A stretch of 64,000 nucleotides of DNA. It comes from Timema cristinae. Its lineage: Eukaryota; Arthropoda; Insecta; Phasmatodea; Timematidae. Shown piece after piece: positions 44,701 to 56,814 of the stretch. Every line of letters starts with the position of its first letter. Position 1 is the first letter of the stretch. A program made the position numbers and the translations under genes. Below the pieces are notes generated by a model that searched no databases, was not told where the DNA came from, and saw only the letters and a list, made by a program, of their open reading frames with translations. Where the stretch lies: NCBI GenBank assembly GCA_039000515.1, contig JBCFYV010003523.1, forward strand, positions 1 through 64,000, written 5' to 3'.

Positions 44701-45399
44701 GTAAAAATTGAACAAAGATTGTCCAGAGCAAAACATCAGAGCATTCCTGTCATCATGAGATCGAAAGTGAAAAAGTTTTTAGTTCAAATGTAAAACTAGA
44801 GGCATAATGAAGGAAACTTTGTGGTCTTGATCCAAACGTAGTTTGGGAGTTAATATTTTCAAAGATTCGACGCTCTAAGTAAACAAATTTAATCAGAAGA
44901 CTGGATTTGACCATTTTGTCAACTTGTACACTTTTTTTACTTTGGATTATTTGGAAGAAATTAAAAAATGGGGTATGAAGTTTTTCAAGTAAAGGAAGAT
45001 CAAACTTGAATTTATTTGCAACTGAACTGAAATGTGCAAAGGGAAGTTCGGGAGGATAAATGTTCTAGTGTCTTGAAACGCAAGAAAATTATTTGAAAAT
45101 CTAATCCAGACTTTAAGAAAAAAAAAAAAAATGAGTACAGTGTATGATTCTAACAGATCTGCTTTCTGCTGATTTTGGGAAAAGTAAACCTAAAAATTAT
45201 ACAAAAGGTTTATTCTACCAAGACTTAAGGTTTAAAAAAAAAACTTTAATTGATTCACTGAAAAGTTTTAGCCCATCTAATACCAGATTAAATTTTCTAA
45301 ACTTCTTCCAGTCTACAATTTGGCAATGATGAGTGAGAGTTTGTAATTTGAGTTTCTTCACATCAAGAGTTTCCTTTATGGATCAAGGAAGTTGATAAG
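41721..45399. other. No gene supported
   Basis: AT-rich. A forward frame of 98 codons (44497-44793) has a hydrophobic stretch (FFIIFSLLLVYS) followed by a charged tail (LVKIEQRLSRAKHQS). Without a homologue or splice signals I do not call it. Confidence 0.4.
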
Positions 45400-45545
45400 T
45401 GCCACCTTTTTGCCACAGCCTTGCAAGATGAACAAACCAAAACTCTAGATAATATTTACCCCAACGTGAACATAGCTCTGCAAATTTTACTTAAAAAAAA
45501 TAAAGTTTTTTTCCAGCTTAAATGCTCAGCAGAAATTCATTTTTT
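45400..45545 (+). pseudogene. Possible hAT C-terminal remnant
   Basis: A plus-strand frame reads DEQTKTLDNIYPNVNIALQILL, then KCSAEIHFF. The phrase before it resembles the run-in (YPNxxIALRILL) to the ERSFSKLKLI block of ZMYM1-type hAT transposases, but that block itself is not conserved. The evidence is weak. Confidence 0.25.
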
Positions 45546-46120
45546 TGCTTAGGCGGATAAAGATCTATTTAAGAAAACCACAATCAAAATATCGCATAGA
45601 TACCTTGCTGTATTTTCATTGAGTCAGCCTAACAGTAAATCTGGACATGCAGACGTGATAATTTGTTTGCCTTTGTCAGAAAACAGGAGGGTTGCCTCCT
45701 GTGATCTGAAGTAGTAATGTTTGGCTTCTCATCGTAGTAGTGATTTTAAATAGAATGTAAGCTATTCGTGTTAATTATCATCCTGGATAGTTTGGTTACT
45801 ACAGCATTGCATATAATCAATGGTCCCAGCTCAATTTCCGTGTCCAGGTGTCATTTTTAGATTTAAAGAATATGGTATTTATATGCGGCTACAACCATTA
45901 TTAATAAATGACAATAGCTTCGATATTTACTCCAACATGATATGAGCATTCACACAGTTGTCATTTGACATTTGGTTAAACATAAAGAAGCCCTTTCCGA
46001 GCCGAACGCCAGCGTTATGTGATAGATCGTGATCTTAATTAATCATACATATGTAGCTGTCAATTTTCTGCAGGTACAGCACAGACTGACTTAAACATGA
46101 TTGAAGAATTCTCGGGGCAA
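45546..46120. other. No gene seen
   Basis: AT-rich spacer. Confidence 0.5.
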
Positions 46121-46127
46121 TGGGTCG

Positions 46128-46204
46128 ATTCCTGGATAGCTTAGTTGTTAGAAATGTGGTGTGCTAAGCCTAAAAGTTCTGGGTTCAATTCCCGTGTCGG
46201 TATC
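46128..46204 (+). mobile_element. tRNA-like sequence, probably a SINE head or tRNA pseudogene
   Basis: TAGCTTAGTTGTTAGA fits an A box and D arm, and GGTTCAATTCC is a perfect B box and T loop, correctly spaced. The acceptor stem pairs only partly (about four or five of seven, including wobbles) and I find no clean anticodon stem. A functional tRNA is therefore unlikely. No family tail follows within 200 bp. Confidence 0.55.
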
Positions 46205-46205
46205 A

Positions 46206-49054
46206 TTTTTCAATTAAAGGGACAATATACGAAATTTGGTTTTTTTACTCCCATCTTTGCTTTAACATCACGCATACACCTACAATGAAAGAAGAGGCAG
46301 AATGGACACTGTATTGTTTTTAGATATCAAACAAAATGAAAAATCTTTTGTAATTTCTATTAGGGGTTTAGAGCAGCAACAGTTATTTTTTGCGGGGGTT
46401 TCAGATGCCTAAATACTCATCTGATTATATTATAGCTTTATTGATTGTAGTTTCTAATAATGGGTTTTCTGGAATGAAAGGAATATAGAGAGCCAATTCA
46501 GCTCACATCAAGTTCATCTAATCCAAATTCTAAATTGATTAACTTTTGTATTAGCCTTGAATAAGTGAATGAAAAAGACTTATCACAAAACTTTACAGGT
46601 TGATGAGTGTATATTACCAATAGTTTCAACAGTACTCAATCTCTAAGCTCTTATATACGTTCATGTGTGGGGTACCCTCATGTTTACATAACTTAATTGG
46701 GAGAGGAGATTTGGAGATAGAAGTTTTGACCTAAACTTCACGTGGAGGCTATGGATAAAACACCCAATTGACCCGGCGTATTTGAATACTAAGTTCTTCT
46801 CCCACACTAAAACCAATAATCCAAAGAATAAACACCACGAGTGCGGGTTTTATAGTTAGTTTATATGATTGTAAATGTTAGACGTTCAGCACAGAATAGC
46901 TATTAACGATTTAACTTAAGTGGAAAGAGGATGATAATAGGATAGTAAAGATTGACTTATAAGCTTTCTCTTGAATATTGAATATAATAACCAAATGTGG
47001 TGAGCCTACACTACATACACTATCCCCGGTATTATAGTCTGGTAACAGTTGGTTATTGTTAAAGTTATTTGTCCATCACTCTAGTAGAGGTTTTGTAGGA
47101 AAATATTGGAAAAGTTAGAAATTTGTTCACAAAAAACAGTAACTATTTTTGTAACGTTAAAAGCTTATATTTGGCTGTAAGATATGGAATTCCGAGATCG
47201 TTACTTCCACCCGATAATTTCTTTTCTTCCCAAAGGAATTGTGTTTCTTTTAAAATATTACGGAATTTCCGGTGCCTTAGCTCCTGTATACATAAAGGGT
47301 TAGTTGAGTTAAATAAAATTATATATTGAGATATTTTTAATAGGGAAATACTCATAAATTATTAATTATTTAATGATTATTTGTGGTATTTTTAACTTGT
47401 ATTTTTTGAAAACCGAACTTATCATAACATGACTTAGTAACCATTTAATTCTCGACAAAGCCACAATACCCCCCCCCCCCCCCCCAACCCCCAGCCTTTT
47501 CATCACTGTTTTAAAAGGGAGCTCAGATTTAAGCAATGATTTTTCTTGGTCATTTCTGGGAACTGATCCCGAGTCCCTTTCGCCATTAGGTTATTTTGAC
47601 TATAGATTCATCAATTGTGGTACTATGATAGGGATATAAATCGTATTTAATAAATAAACCACCTTGTTAACTACAATTCTATATTTGCTAGATTCTATGT
47701 AACTATAATTTATGAGTTATTTCAATACCCTTGTAAACTCACTGTCAAAATCAATTTAATGTAAATATTCTTTGTAAGAAGCAGTTATTTTAAACTTATT
47801 CTTAAAATGAATTAATTAACGTTAGTCTACTCTACCGTTTTTAAGTAAAACAGACTTCTATAAATATGTTGGGTATAATCATTACATTATTTCTAGTACT
47901 ATAGATGATCTGGGATATAAACTCAGTTTGTTCACGATTGTGTTGCAAACACTCTTCTGAAAATGGTAACTGATTAAAAATGAATTAGTCCTAAGGGCAT
48001 TTCACTTGTCAATGTCATGATTTTTAAAATCTGAAAGAGGGGTAGTTTTCCAAATACATTTAAAAAAAGTCCCGCTAGTGGAGTATTGGCCGGGGGTGGG
48101 GGGTTTTTTTCCCCCCCCATTTCTATATACATTAGTAATATTTAATTCCAAATAGAGGTTGCATACATTTTTTATTTACTAATTTTAACTTTGGAGGAGT
48201 AGTGGGCTACTAATGCTAACTTTCTAATTTACATAGGTCCAGAATAAAGGTAAAAAACCATCTCAAAACTAGAAACCAGAAACAATACTTAAAAACGTAA
48301 TATTTAGTGCTTGTAATGCTAATATTTGGTTAGTATGGTATCGAACTTGTCCCTTGTACAATTAAAAGCACACAACATTTCTTTCTCTGGGTTTAACTAT
48401 AGCTACCGTCAAGTTTAGTCATCGTATATACCAATAATATTTAGTTGACACCTACTTTGAGTGTAGTTTGTAAGGTGGTAGGGGCAAGATATAAATTTAT
48501 TAGTTCAATTTACAGAACCTCTTGTGCTTTTATATGTACCAAACCACTTTTTACCAAATAAACTTAATCGGTTTTGGATGTAAATAAGGTTGGCGTTCAT
48601 TGGTAGTTATGTCATTCTACTTTGGAGTGGAAATTAATATTTATGATCAAATTTTAGATACCTTCATACAGATGAATGAACTCAAATATTTGTCAAAAAC
48701 AGCTAGTGGGAGATTTAATACTAAATTAAATGAAAGAAGTAGGCTAGGCTATACTTCAAATCCTTAAGCTTAATGTAACCCTCCGTCGTTGGGCTTGCGG
48801 AATTAAACGTCGGAGCTATATGTTCTCGTTTTTACCTTTATGGTCTGCTGAGGCTCCAACCGTTCCCAGGATTGGGGTTACTAATGGTGTTTTTGCCTGG
48901 TTGGCTTCCACTCTATTCCCTTCACAAATGTGTGTACAGTCATGTAAAATTATATCATATCATCCTTAACCCATTAGTTTAAATTATATGAACATTCAGG
49001 ATTGGGTGGAACAAAAATAAGTTAGTGTATATGTTAAGTCAGAAAATGAAAAAC
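46206..49054. other. No gene supported
   Basis: AT-rich. Contains a 17-base C run (47469-47485), and opposing frames at 47123-47355 on both strands without recognisable domains. Confidence 0.45.
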
Positions 49055-51400
49055 GCTCAATGAGCGAATAAATGACTAATCACGTAGTGGTAATAAATTA
49101 AAACAGCCACAACGTGAAATTTTGCGTTCTGGTCGTTTTCAAATGCCACAACGCGTTTGTGGTAATAACAGAAATACAGCCCCAACGGGAAATTTCGCGT
49201 TCTGGTAGTTTTAAAAATGTTTTTTTCCAGAACACGTTGTGGTAATAAAGAAACAGCCCCAAATCGTGAAATTTCGCGTTCTGTCGCTTTTAAAAAAGAA
49301 AAAAAAAAATATTTTTTGCCACAACACCGTTCTGGCTTCTAAAAAAAGACACAAAGGCAAATTCAATGTGATGGCTGTAAGGAAAAATGACCAAAACGCA
49401 TTCTGGAATTATCAAAATACCACAACGCGTAGGTGGTCGTTTTCTTTACGGCCGGATGCAAGCTAGACAAATTTTAGCAATTTTCAGAAAAAGGATGACA
49501 TAAAATCAATTCTAGATAAGCACACTAATTTATTGATCAAAAATATATATAAATAGTGTAAATAGTTAACAATGAAGCAAAACTAATTTATTTTTATACG
49601 AGCTGTTGGAATGACTTTAGACCTATACTTGGATTTTTTCGTATGACAGTGAACCAATGTTATTAATTTTTCAGAAAAAGTTGGACATCAAATCCACTCT
49701 TCAAAAGGAAAATTAAACTATCAAAAAAAATTTAAACAAATTTTGTTTTGCCTTTTTGTAACAGATACTTAAACTTAAGAACAATGAAAAGCTCCTTTAG
49801 TTTTGCAGGAGCTTTTAGAATGACATTAAATCCACACAATATTTTTCGAACGAATTTGCACTTTTATCAATAATACCTCTTATATTACAGCTTACAAATC
49901 CCAGCTTACTTCTAGAAGTTATCATTGAGGACTGACCGAATTATAGTGAACAATTCATGATGCAGAGATGAAATTGTTGTCAGCAGTTTTGAATCATTTG
50001 CTAAATATAGCCACTTAAGTAGGCTTCTTTGTGCCCAATTTTAAAAAGCCCCAGATGAGTTTAAATCAATGCCCAAGCTGCTGGGAATTTTTGGGGACCA
50101 GACATCCTATGATCAAACGTAAGGCACTTCTGACCTCAAACATTGTCTCAATAGCAACTGTTGGAAATTTTGAGTTAGAGGAGAGAGAGGAAACCATTTT
50201 TGAGATTGTTGTTACTTGGCCTGATTTTTTTTTTTCACACACTGAACATTTTGAAACGCCTGAAGATTCCTTCCTCAAATCGGCCTCAGTTACTTTGTTT
50301 ATTGTTTCTTCTAAAACTCTCATTGGGTTGATTTTCATCTTCTCTTTTTTACCCTGTTGGCATTTAGCCGTTTACAGTGCTGTTTCCAATATATCAAAAA
50401 CGGTTCCTTCGTCTTACTGTAATACCGAAACAGTTTGGATCTTCATTTTCTCCTGAACCACTTCAATCAATTTCTCCGTATCACTGATCTTCTTGACTCC
50501 TGTGTTTTATGACGCTTGTAATGTTTCAAGTCAGTGATTGGTTATTATTTCGCTTTTCTGTTTTTTCCTTCATGTTCCGTAAAATGTGGTCGCACTGCTC
50601 ATTATCAAGAAAACCAGCTCCTAATATTGCTTTGTCTTCTGCTACTCATTTAATTTTACTAAAATATTCTTCACATTTTTAAACACACACGGCTGTAAAA
50701 CACAACCCAACTTCCAGCTTCATCACTCACTACTGATGAGAGACAACATGAGCCCTACCAAAAGAATAAAATAATTGTATATTGCGCATGTACATGTTCA
50801 ATCTGTGCAGATGAATGACGTCAATTGAAAAGCTCTACATATTACTTCCGCACTGTTAATGCCGTATTTACGTACTGTCAAGCATCAGTTATCACAATCG
50901 TGGCCGTAAAAGAAACGACCACGACCTGTTGTAGGTATTTTCCATAAAGCAGAACAGGTTGTGGATAATTTTCTTTAAAAGCTACAGCAGAAAATTCACT
51001 TTGTGGCCTTTCGAACACGTTTTGATAATTTTCTTTAAATAAGCACAGCTCTAAATTCGTTTGTGGCCTTTTTAATAATGTCAAAACCGTTTTGTAATTT
51101 TCTTTAAAGCCACAGAACGAAATTCACTTTGTGGCCTTTTTTTATAATTTCGAAACTTGTTTTTGATCATTTACTTGAAAAGCCACAGCACGAAATTCGC
51201 TGTGTGGCCTTTTTTTATAATGTCCGAAACGTTTGATCATTTATTAAAAGCCAAAGCATGGAAATTCCGTTTTGTGGCCTTTTTTTTATAATGTCCAGAA
51301 CGCTTTGTGGCTCTTCAAAGTGCCATATCGCGACATTTCTCGTCGTGGCTTATCTCTATTACAGATCGCGCTCCCCCGGGCGTTTTTTTGCTCGTTGAGC
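49055..51400. mobile_element. Foldback-like element with subrepeat-built inverted arms
   Basis: The outer ends GCTCAATGAGC (49055-49065) and GCTCGTTGAGC (51390-51400) are inverted relatives. The left arm, about 400 bp, is 4-5 units of about 67 bp with CCACAACGTGAAATT, GCGTTCTGG and TGTGGTAATAA. The right arm, about 500 bp, is about six inverted-sense units with AGCCACAGCACGAAATTCGC, TGTGGCCTTTTTTTATAA and TTTGATCATTT. The inner arm edges also match in inverted sense: GGTGGTCGTTTTCTTTACGG at about 49431, versus the complement of CCGTAAAAGAAACGACCACG at 50905. Long inverted repeats made of tandem subunits define foldback-type transposons. The 1.4-kb centre holds a decayed coding stretch. No target duplication was recognised. 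Confidence 0.75.
50040..50720 (-). pseudogene. Decayed coding stretch in the centre of the foldback-like element
   Basis: A minus-strand translation interrupted by stops reads VAEDKAILGAGFLDNEQC, DHILRNMKEKTEKRNNNQ, then EKLIEVVQEKMKIQTVSVLQ, then KMKINPMRVLEETINKVTEA, DLRKESSGVSKCSVCEKK and TISKMVSSLSSNSKFPTVAI. Composition and continuity across frames look genuinely protein-coding, with a C-x2-C pair. I do not recognise it. It could be a transposase of the element or a captured host gene piece. The forward 141-codon frame at 50031-50456 is the shadow strand. Confidence 0.45.
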
Positions 51401-51715
51401 TTAGAATATATATAAGACTACTACAATTCTGTATGACATAATTGAAATCTTATAATATGTAACGTGGTTGAAACCTTACAGAATCCTAAATAATGTTTCC
51501 ATCAGCGATTATAGAAGATATCCACTGTCGATGATTGTACTTAAGATTAAAAATATATTATTTTAAATTTATTTTTAGTTTGGATAGGTCAGATACAATT
51601 TACCCCAATACTAATTTAAAATCCGAATCTTCAACTTTACCTTCAAATCCCGAATATCGAATTTAAGTCCCGACCTTTTGATGTGGAAGATCTGGATTTA
51701 GATGAAGTGGTCGCC

Positions 51716-51875
51716 ACATTTAATGTAAGGGGTAGTAGAAAACCCATTTAGAAAAATACATCCTTGGTTACACTTGACCGAGTTTTGAATTCCGATCTCC
51801 CAGACATGGCAGTATAGTCTATTGCGAGAGTGACGGACTTAGTTTAGAGCATGTGGCACCAAAGGCGGGCTTGCT
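51716..51875 (-). mobile_element. tRNA-derived SINE head, diverged, minus strand
   Basis: The minus strand shows TTTGGTGCCACATGCTC (A-box side), then CGCAATAGACTATACTGCC and a worn B box, GGAATTCAAAACTC. The order matches the copies at 29439 and 1668. The 3' tail is missing. Confidence 0.6.
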
Positions 51876-52206
51876 CACATAATTTGTGAGTTGTTGTGAA
51901 ACATATATTCATCTTAAATAATTGATCATTTGTGCTAAATATTCACTTACGTAATAATTAATAGAATATTTTAAGATTGGTTTGTCCTATAAAATAATTT
52001 GGGCTAAATCTCATGGCAACATAATATCCCCAAAAATATATCAAACATTGGAGAAAGATGTAGTAAAATGGTTATCGAGCCCTTATATCTTTCATACCCT
52101 TAAGGATTTAAGGAATCTGAGCAAGAGGATACATAGAATATGTTTGTTGAACTCATGATTGTAGATTATATTTGGTAAAATAGAATTTGCTAAATATTTT
52201 GTTTAA
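51876..52206. other. No gene seen
   Basis: AT-rich spacer. Confidence 0.5.
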
Positions 52207-52535
52207 AAAACTTGTTACTCTCCCAATTAGGTATAATTTTTTATGAGACGAACTACATTACTACAAACCTAGCTCTACTCTAATATATATATATATATAG
52301 ATATATTATATATATTATATATTTATTTATATAATATTATATTATATATATATTGGAGTCAGAGCTTAGGGTTGTAAGTTAATGTAAGGTTGGTCTCATA
52401 ATAATTTTTCCGGAATTGGGAGATACAATTTTTTTTTAAACCATTTTATATATATATCTGAGTAAGAGCTAGGTTTATAAGTAATGTATGTTCGTCTCAT
52501 AATAAATTATTACCGATTGGGAGATTTACAATTTT
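52207..52535. repeat. Inverted repeat plus direct copy around an AT microsatellite
   Basis: An 80-bp sequence (key words AGAGCTAGG, TAATGTA, GTCTCATAATAA, ATTGGGAGA) occurs once on the minus strand (52207-52283) and twice on the plus strand (52352-52432, 52456-52535). An (AT)n core lies at 52282-52353. The first and second copies could form a long hairpin. Confidence 0.75.
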
Positions 52536-53746
52536 ATCATATATATATATATTTATATATTTATATATTTATAGGTTTATATACATTTTATTCTCTTAAA
52601 ATAATTGTTATTCACATCTCTGTAATCCCTCACCGCATTATTTATTATGCATCACGTACCTAAAAAAATTTGCCCTTCATTTAACCCCTCTTTTTATCTA
52701 TTATTTAGGTGTCCTTTATTCTAATAATAAAATAAGGAGATAGAACACACAATAAATGTAAAAGTGTAAATTATTGTGAAAAGACGAAAAATAATGTTAA
52801 AATATTAACATTAAAGCTAAGGAAAATGTTTGTTGGAAATGAGATTAAAAGTTATTTTGTTAAAGGAGTGGAAATTAAATAGTAAATAAGATTTATACAT
52901 TAATGTTATTTCGGTTTATTAATTTTAAAAAAAAAAAAAAAAATAAAAAAACATATCAACTGATAAATTAGTTATTACTCAATTAGTCTACAGACTCTGT
53001 ACATAAACTTTTTTCGTTATAATTCAAACTTTTGCATTTCGTACAAAGTGATAATAAACTTTCTATTTACAAAAAGAAATTTACAAAATTAAAATGTGAC
53101 TCAACATTTATTTTTATTTTGTTGGTAGGATGACTCAAAAACAATTAATTTTTTATTTCATGTGCCTTTATAAATATAATTAGGGGCTTTATATACCGTT
53201 AAAGATATCTTATTTAATATGTGTTTATAATTGGCACACGATTATTAGATCATTCGTTTATAGATAGATGAAAGCGTTTATATAAATAGTTCTGAATTGA
53301 ATAAAAATTAAAGAATTACGAAATTCATTAAATTTATTCCCTTTACTCTTTAAATAAAATAATTATCGATGTGCTCTGTGTTAAATAGATGGTTGTAAAA
53401 ATGTTGTGGGGGTTATTTCACACCTCTTGCTCATCACCAGCACTATCGCTGGCCCTAATCCCACTTGTTATCGCAGTATTGAATGCATTTTTCTGACCCA
53501 TTTAATTTGAATAGTCATTATCTTTCATGCATGCGCTTATGAGGTTGTTTAGTCCCATGCCATATTCAAGTTAACTAAATTACTAGTTCCCTATATTTTG
53601 GAGAGGATTTGGTTAGACAATGATTAGATCCCTCAAAAATGTAGGCAGTCATGCATTTTATTAAGCGTGAGTATATGTTGCACTATTTTGACCGGGTTAT
53701 CAAATAATTTTATATGTGTGGGGTAAGATTAATATTGTTAGCATTT
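52536..53746. other. No gene seen
   Basis: Very AT-rich, with several A runs (52926-52943). Confidence 0.5.
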
Positions 53747-53762
53747 ATGTGAAGGAAAGGTG

Positions 53763-53961
53763 ACTGGCGGTCTAGGGGTAGGTGTCGGATTCTGTGCTGG
53801 GGTAGGGGTTCATTCTCGGTCCCGGCACAGAATTATCTGATTCACGTTAACCTGTAGGTTCTCCAATTCATCTACAATAACCCTACCATTGGCACATTAG
53901 CGTAAGTGAGTATAACCGAACGGGTAGTAAGACGGCGGTGCTAATAATATTAATAATAATA
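53763..53961 (+). mobile_element. tRNA-derived SINE, reference-quality copy, plus strand
   Basis: The head GGCGGTCTAGGGGTAGG and the B-box region GGGGTTCATTCTCGGTCCC are tRNA-like. The body contains TGTAGGTTCTCCAATTCATC, CACATTAGCGTAAGTG and ACGGGTAGTAAGACGGCGG, followed by a (TAA)n tail from about 53941. Flanks ATGTGAAGGAAAGGTG (53747-53762) and ATGTGAAGGACGGGTG (53962-53977) are a 16-bp target duplication with two differences. Body and tail match the copy at 550-703. Confidence 0.88.
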
Positions 53962-53977
53962 ATGTGAAGGACGGGTG

Positions 53978-54949
53978 GTGAAACTATTATTTCTGAACAA
54001 CCTCTCGCGACAATATACAACCCGTGTCCCCCAAATTTCATCATGTTGTATACTCCTTTCAGTGCTTTGTCTTAACCAAATTAGCTGTTCCCGGATTATC
54101 ATTCAGAATACGAATGTTGAGGGGTGTTTGTAGGCTATCGTGGTGTTAATAGTGCTTGCTCCTACTATTGGCAAGTTAATCAACGCCATCACAGTAGAAG
54201 AGGAAAAGATTTTTTTAAAGTCCATGATATGAGGAAAATATCTGTGTTTTACCCTTACATAATTAGAAATAAAAAACCTCCATAGAAACAGTTTTCCATA
54301 CTCATAAAAAAAAAGACGGAGAAAACTCCATTAGAAATGTCAGTTCTCCCTGAAATCCATCACATCTACTTCTAATGCAATCCTCTCTCTACGACCATTG
54401 AATAAAGATGATCAAGAACACCGGCACGTGACAAAAGGTTGTGTTTTAACTAGCAAGCTACTGAGATGTCGGACTACGTCGGAACAACGCATAAGTTCGT
54501 AGTTAGTTCCCCAATGTTCGCGAAAGATGGATTACGTCAACATCTGTACCTAGAAGCATTACAAATGTTCGATTTTGATTGAGTTACATAGAATTGCCAC
54601 CTGTCAGTCAGACATCGTTTACTTCCCTTTTTTTTTCCTCCCCCTCCTTATACACCTTAACTAAAATACCCTCTTATCATTCTCTTGGGCAACAATGAAT
54701 TTAACACCCCGGTGTGGCAATGTATAATCACTCTTGACATGGCTTCTTTCCGGGAGATAATTCCTTAGCTAAATACTTTAAATATAATAATATGGACACG
54801 ACACGAGTGATTGGGTCATTAACACATATAAATATGGTTCTCTGTCCTTTAGGACTTATTAAATATGTTGTGAGTTTAATATACATATTTCTTGATCACT
54901 CTCCGGATGGATTTTTTCAAATTATATACTGTGTCGTTGCAGAATCCAA
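53978..54949. other. No gene seen
   Basis: Mixed composition, no long frame. Confidence 0.45.
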
Positions 54950-55272
54950 TAACATGGTTACATAGATTCCATTAACGGGTGATTTCATTCTCATAAAATC
55001 TACGAAGCTGTTTTTCTGCGTGCTTCTAGCTGTGTAGCAATTAGTTGTCAAAATCGCATGCGCACTGATTTGAGATGAGTTGAGTTTGAGAATTTAATTG
55101 GCACTACCACGTCAGACCGGCCGCAAATATCTCGGGCAGAGCTGGCCAAGTAGAGATGAGTTGATCTTTAAAGAATAAGCGTGTGCCAATGAAAGCGGAA
55201 ATCTTGTGTTTGGCCTTAGAGCTTGTCATGTGACCTCGTTTCTGTTCTGCGCGGCATGGAGGTGAGTTGTTT
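54950..55272 (+). promoter_or_regulatory. Candidate TATA-less promoter with a tiny first coding exon
   Basis: A locally GC-richer stretch contains GCATGCGCACTG (NRF1-like), GTGCCAATGAAAGCG (CCAAT word) and GTCATGTGACC (E-box/M-box-like). These are followed by GCGGCATGGAGGTGAGT, a well-placed ATG that runs after two codons into a consensus 5' splice donor (GAG|GTGAGT) at about 55261. This is an inference from motifs only. I could not find a matching downstream exon in frame: the acceptor at 56815 joined in phase gives an early stop. Confidence 0.3.
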
Positions 55273-55326
55273 ATTGGCAAACGTGTGAATCACAGTAGGC
55301 ATACCCGGGGATAGCTGGTCAGGACA

Positions 55327-55348
55327 GTCCACGAAGATCCTCGTGGAC
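55327..55348. repeat. Perfect 8-bp stem hairpin
   Basis: GTCCACGA, loop AGATCC, TCGTGGAC. It sits just 3' of the candidate first exon. The function is unknown and it may be chance. Confidence 0.55.
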
Positions 55349-56813
55349 AACTTAAGTAAGTCTTCGGCAAATCCTAAGGCTGGTTGCTGAATTCACTCTG
55401 TATCGCTGACTGTTACAAAATGAATGGAAAGGGTTGTGGTGGGAAGGGAGGGTGGAGGGGTTTGTTACTCATTGTGGACGTCACAAGTCCGCGGTTCAGG
55501 GACTTTGACAACCGGTGACGTCACAGAGGATCAAGATAAGATTTCCCGTTAATATATATTTACTTTTTATTCAGTGAGATTAAAAAATATAGCTTGAAAC
55601 AAATAAGTAATTTTTAAATAATTCTCAAAAATAGTCCTACAATGTCACAAATATTTATTTTTTTTTTTCTTGAAGCAGTTTTTTCGTAAAGTGTTTTTAT
55701 TAAACCGTTCACAGCCAACGTCCTTTGGTAGTCTTTCCTTCCAGGAGGTGGGTTAAAATAGTTCTGGAAGCATAATATAATATCTACAATTGAATCAAGA
55801 GATATGTATATTAAAAAGCTATTCAATATTTTCAAAGAGGCGAAAAGTATTGTTACTGTGTAAAACTCGTCAGAGGAAGAGGGTAAGTGTTATCATTAGG
55901 TAAACTAGGAGGCCTCACCTGGTAAGCTGTTTAATTTTCTCCTTTTCTTTCTATTTCCTACATTAGAGTTTAGGGTGATAGTATTAAGGCATATGTACAG
56001 CATTTTTTTTTTCGCCATCAAAAGTGTTTTCTTCTATGAAATGTTACATACCATTAATGTATTTTTATGTTTTTTTGCTAACGGAAGCTATGAGGATAAG
56101 AAACTTCAATTCTTCACGTTTTTATGAAACTGACTTAGGACACTTTTTGAAATAAAATATTTAGGTATATTTAATAATATTGCCTATTGGATAAAGCTGT
56201 GATTTTACCGAAGGTAGAAGCATTTACTTATTACAATATGCATATATTAACGTTCCCTTAAAATAAATACAATTAAACAATTGTTTATTAATAATAATTC
56301 AGATATAAAATATGGGGGGGGGGGGGGAAAATTAGTATTCATACGATTTATAGAGGTGTATACTTAAGACAAAAATATATTTAGAATTAATATGCAACGT
56401 TTTTACTTGAATAACTTGATTTGACATAAAATTATGCACTGAAATTCCAAATTGTGACGGGATAAAACTTTGTAGGGAAGTGAGCATAGTGACAAAAACG
56501 GATGATAGCCTGCCTCCACAGTTCCAAAACGATTCAAGTCCTTATCAAAATTTAGCTTTATATAAATAATTTATTATTGTATGTCACATGACTTGGAGCA
56601 ATGAACAACGTATTCATCAGTTTTTGTTTCAATATTCTATCTCTCATATATATATATATATATATTAAAATTACAACTTATATAGGTGTATAAAAATATT
56701 TATATTTATTTACGCTTTATCTCTATTGAAAAATCATTATTAGACTGTTTCTTTATTAGATAAAATATATACATTTGAAATGATAATTTAGTGTACTAAA
56801 TTTTTTCTATTAC
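55349..56813. other. No gene seen
   Basis: AT-rich, with a 14-base G run (56314-56327) and an (AT)n tract (56645-56664). Confidence 0.5.
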
Positions 56814-56814
56814 A

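Noticed and set aside
44497..44793. A 98-codon frame with one hydrophobic segment
   Set aside because: No homologue is recognised and there are no splice or start context signals. AT-rich DNA often gives such Phe/Leu/Ile-rich frames.
46128..46204. A functional tRNA gene
   Set aside because: The B box is perfect, but the acceptor and anticodon stems do not pair well and no sensible anticodon loop is visible. It is better explained as a SINE head or pseudogene.
50031..50456. A 141-codon forward frame
   Set aside because: The opposite strand carries the more protein-like composition and continuity. The forward frame is Ser/Phe-rich, as expected for antisense of a Lys/Glu-rich sequence.
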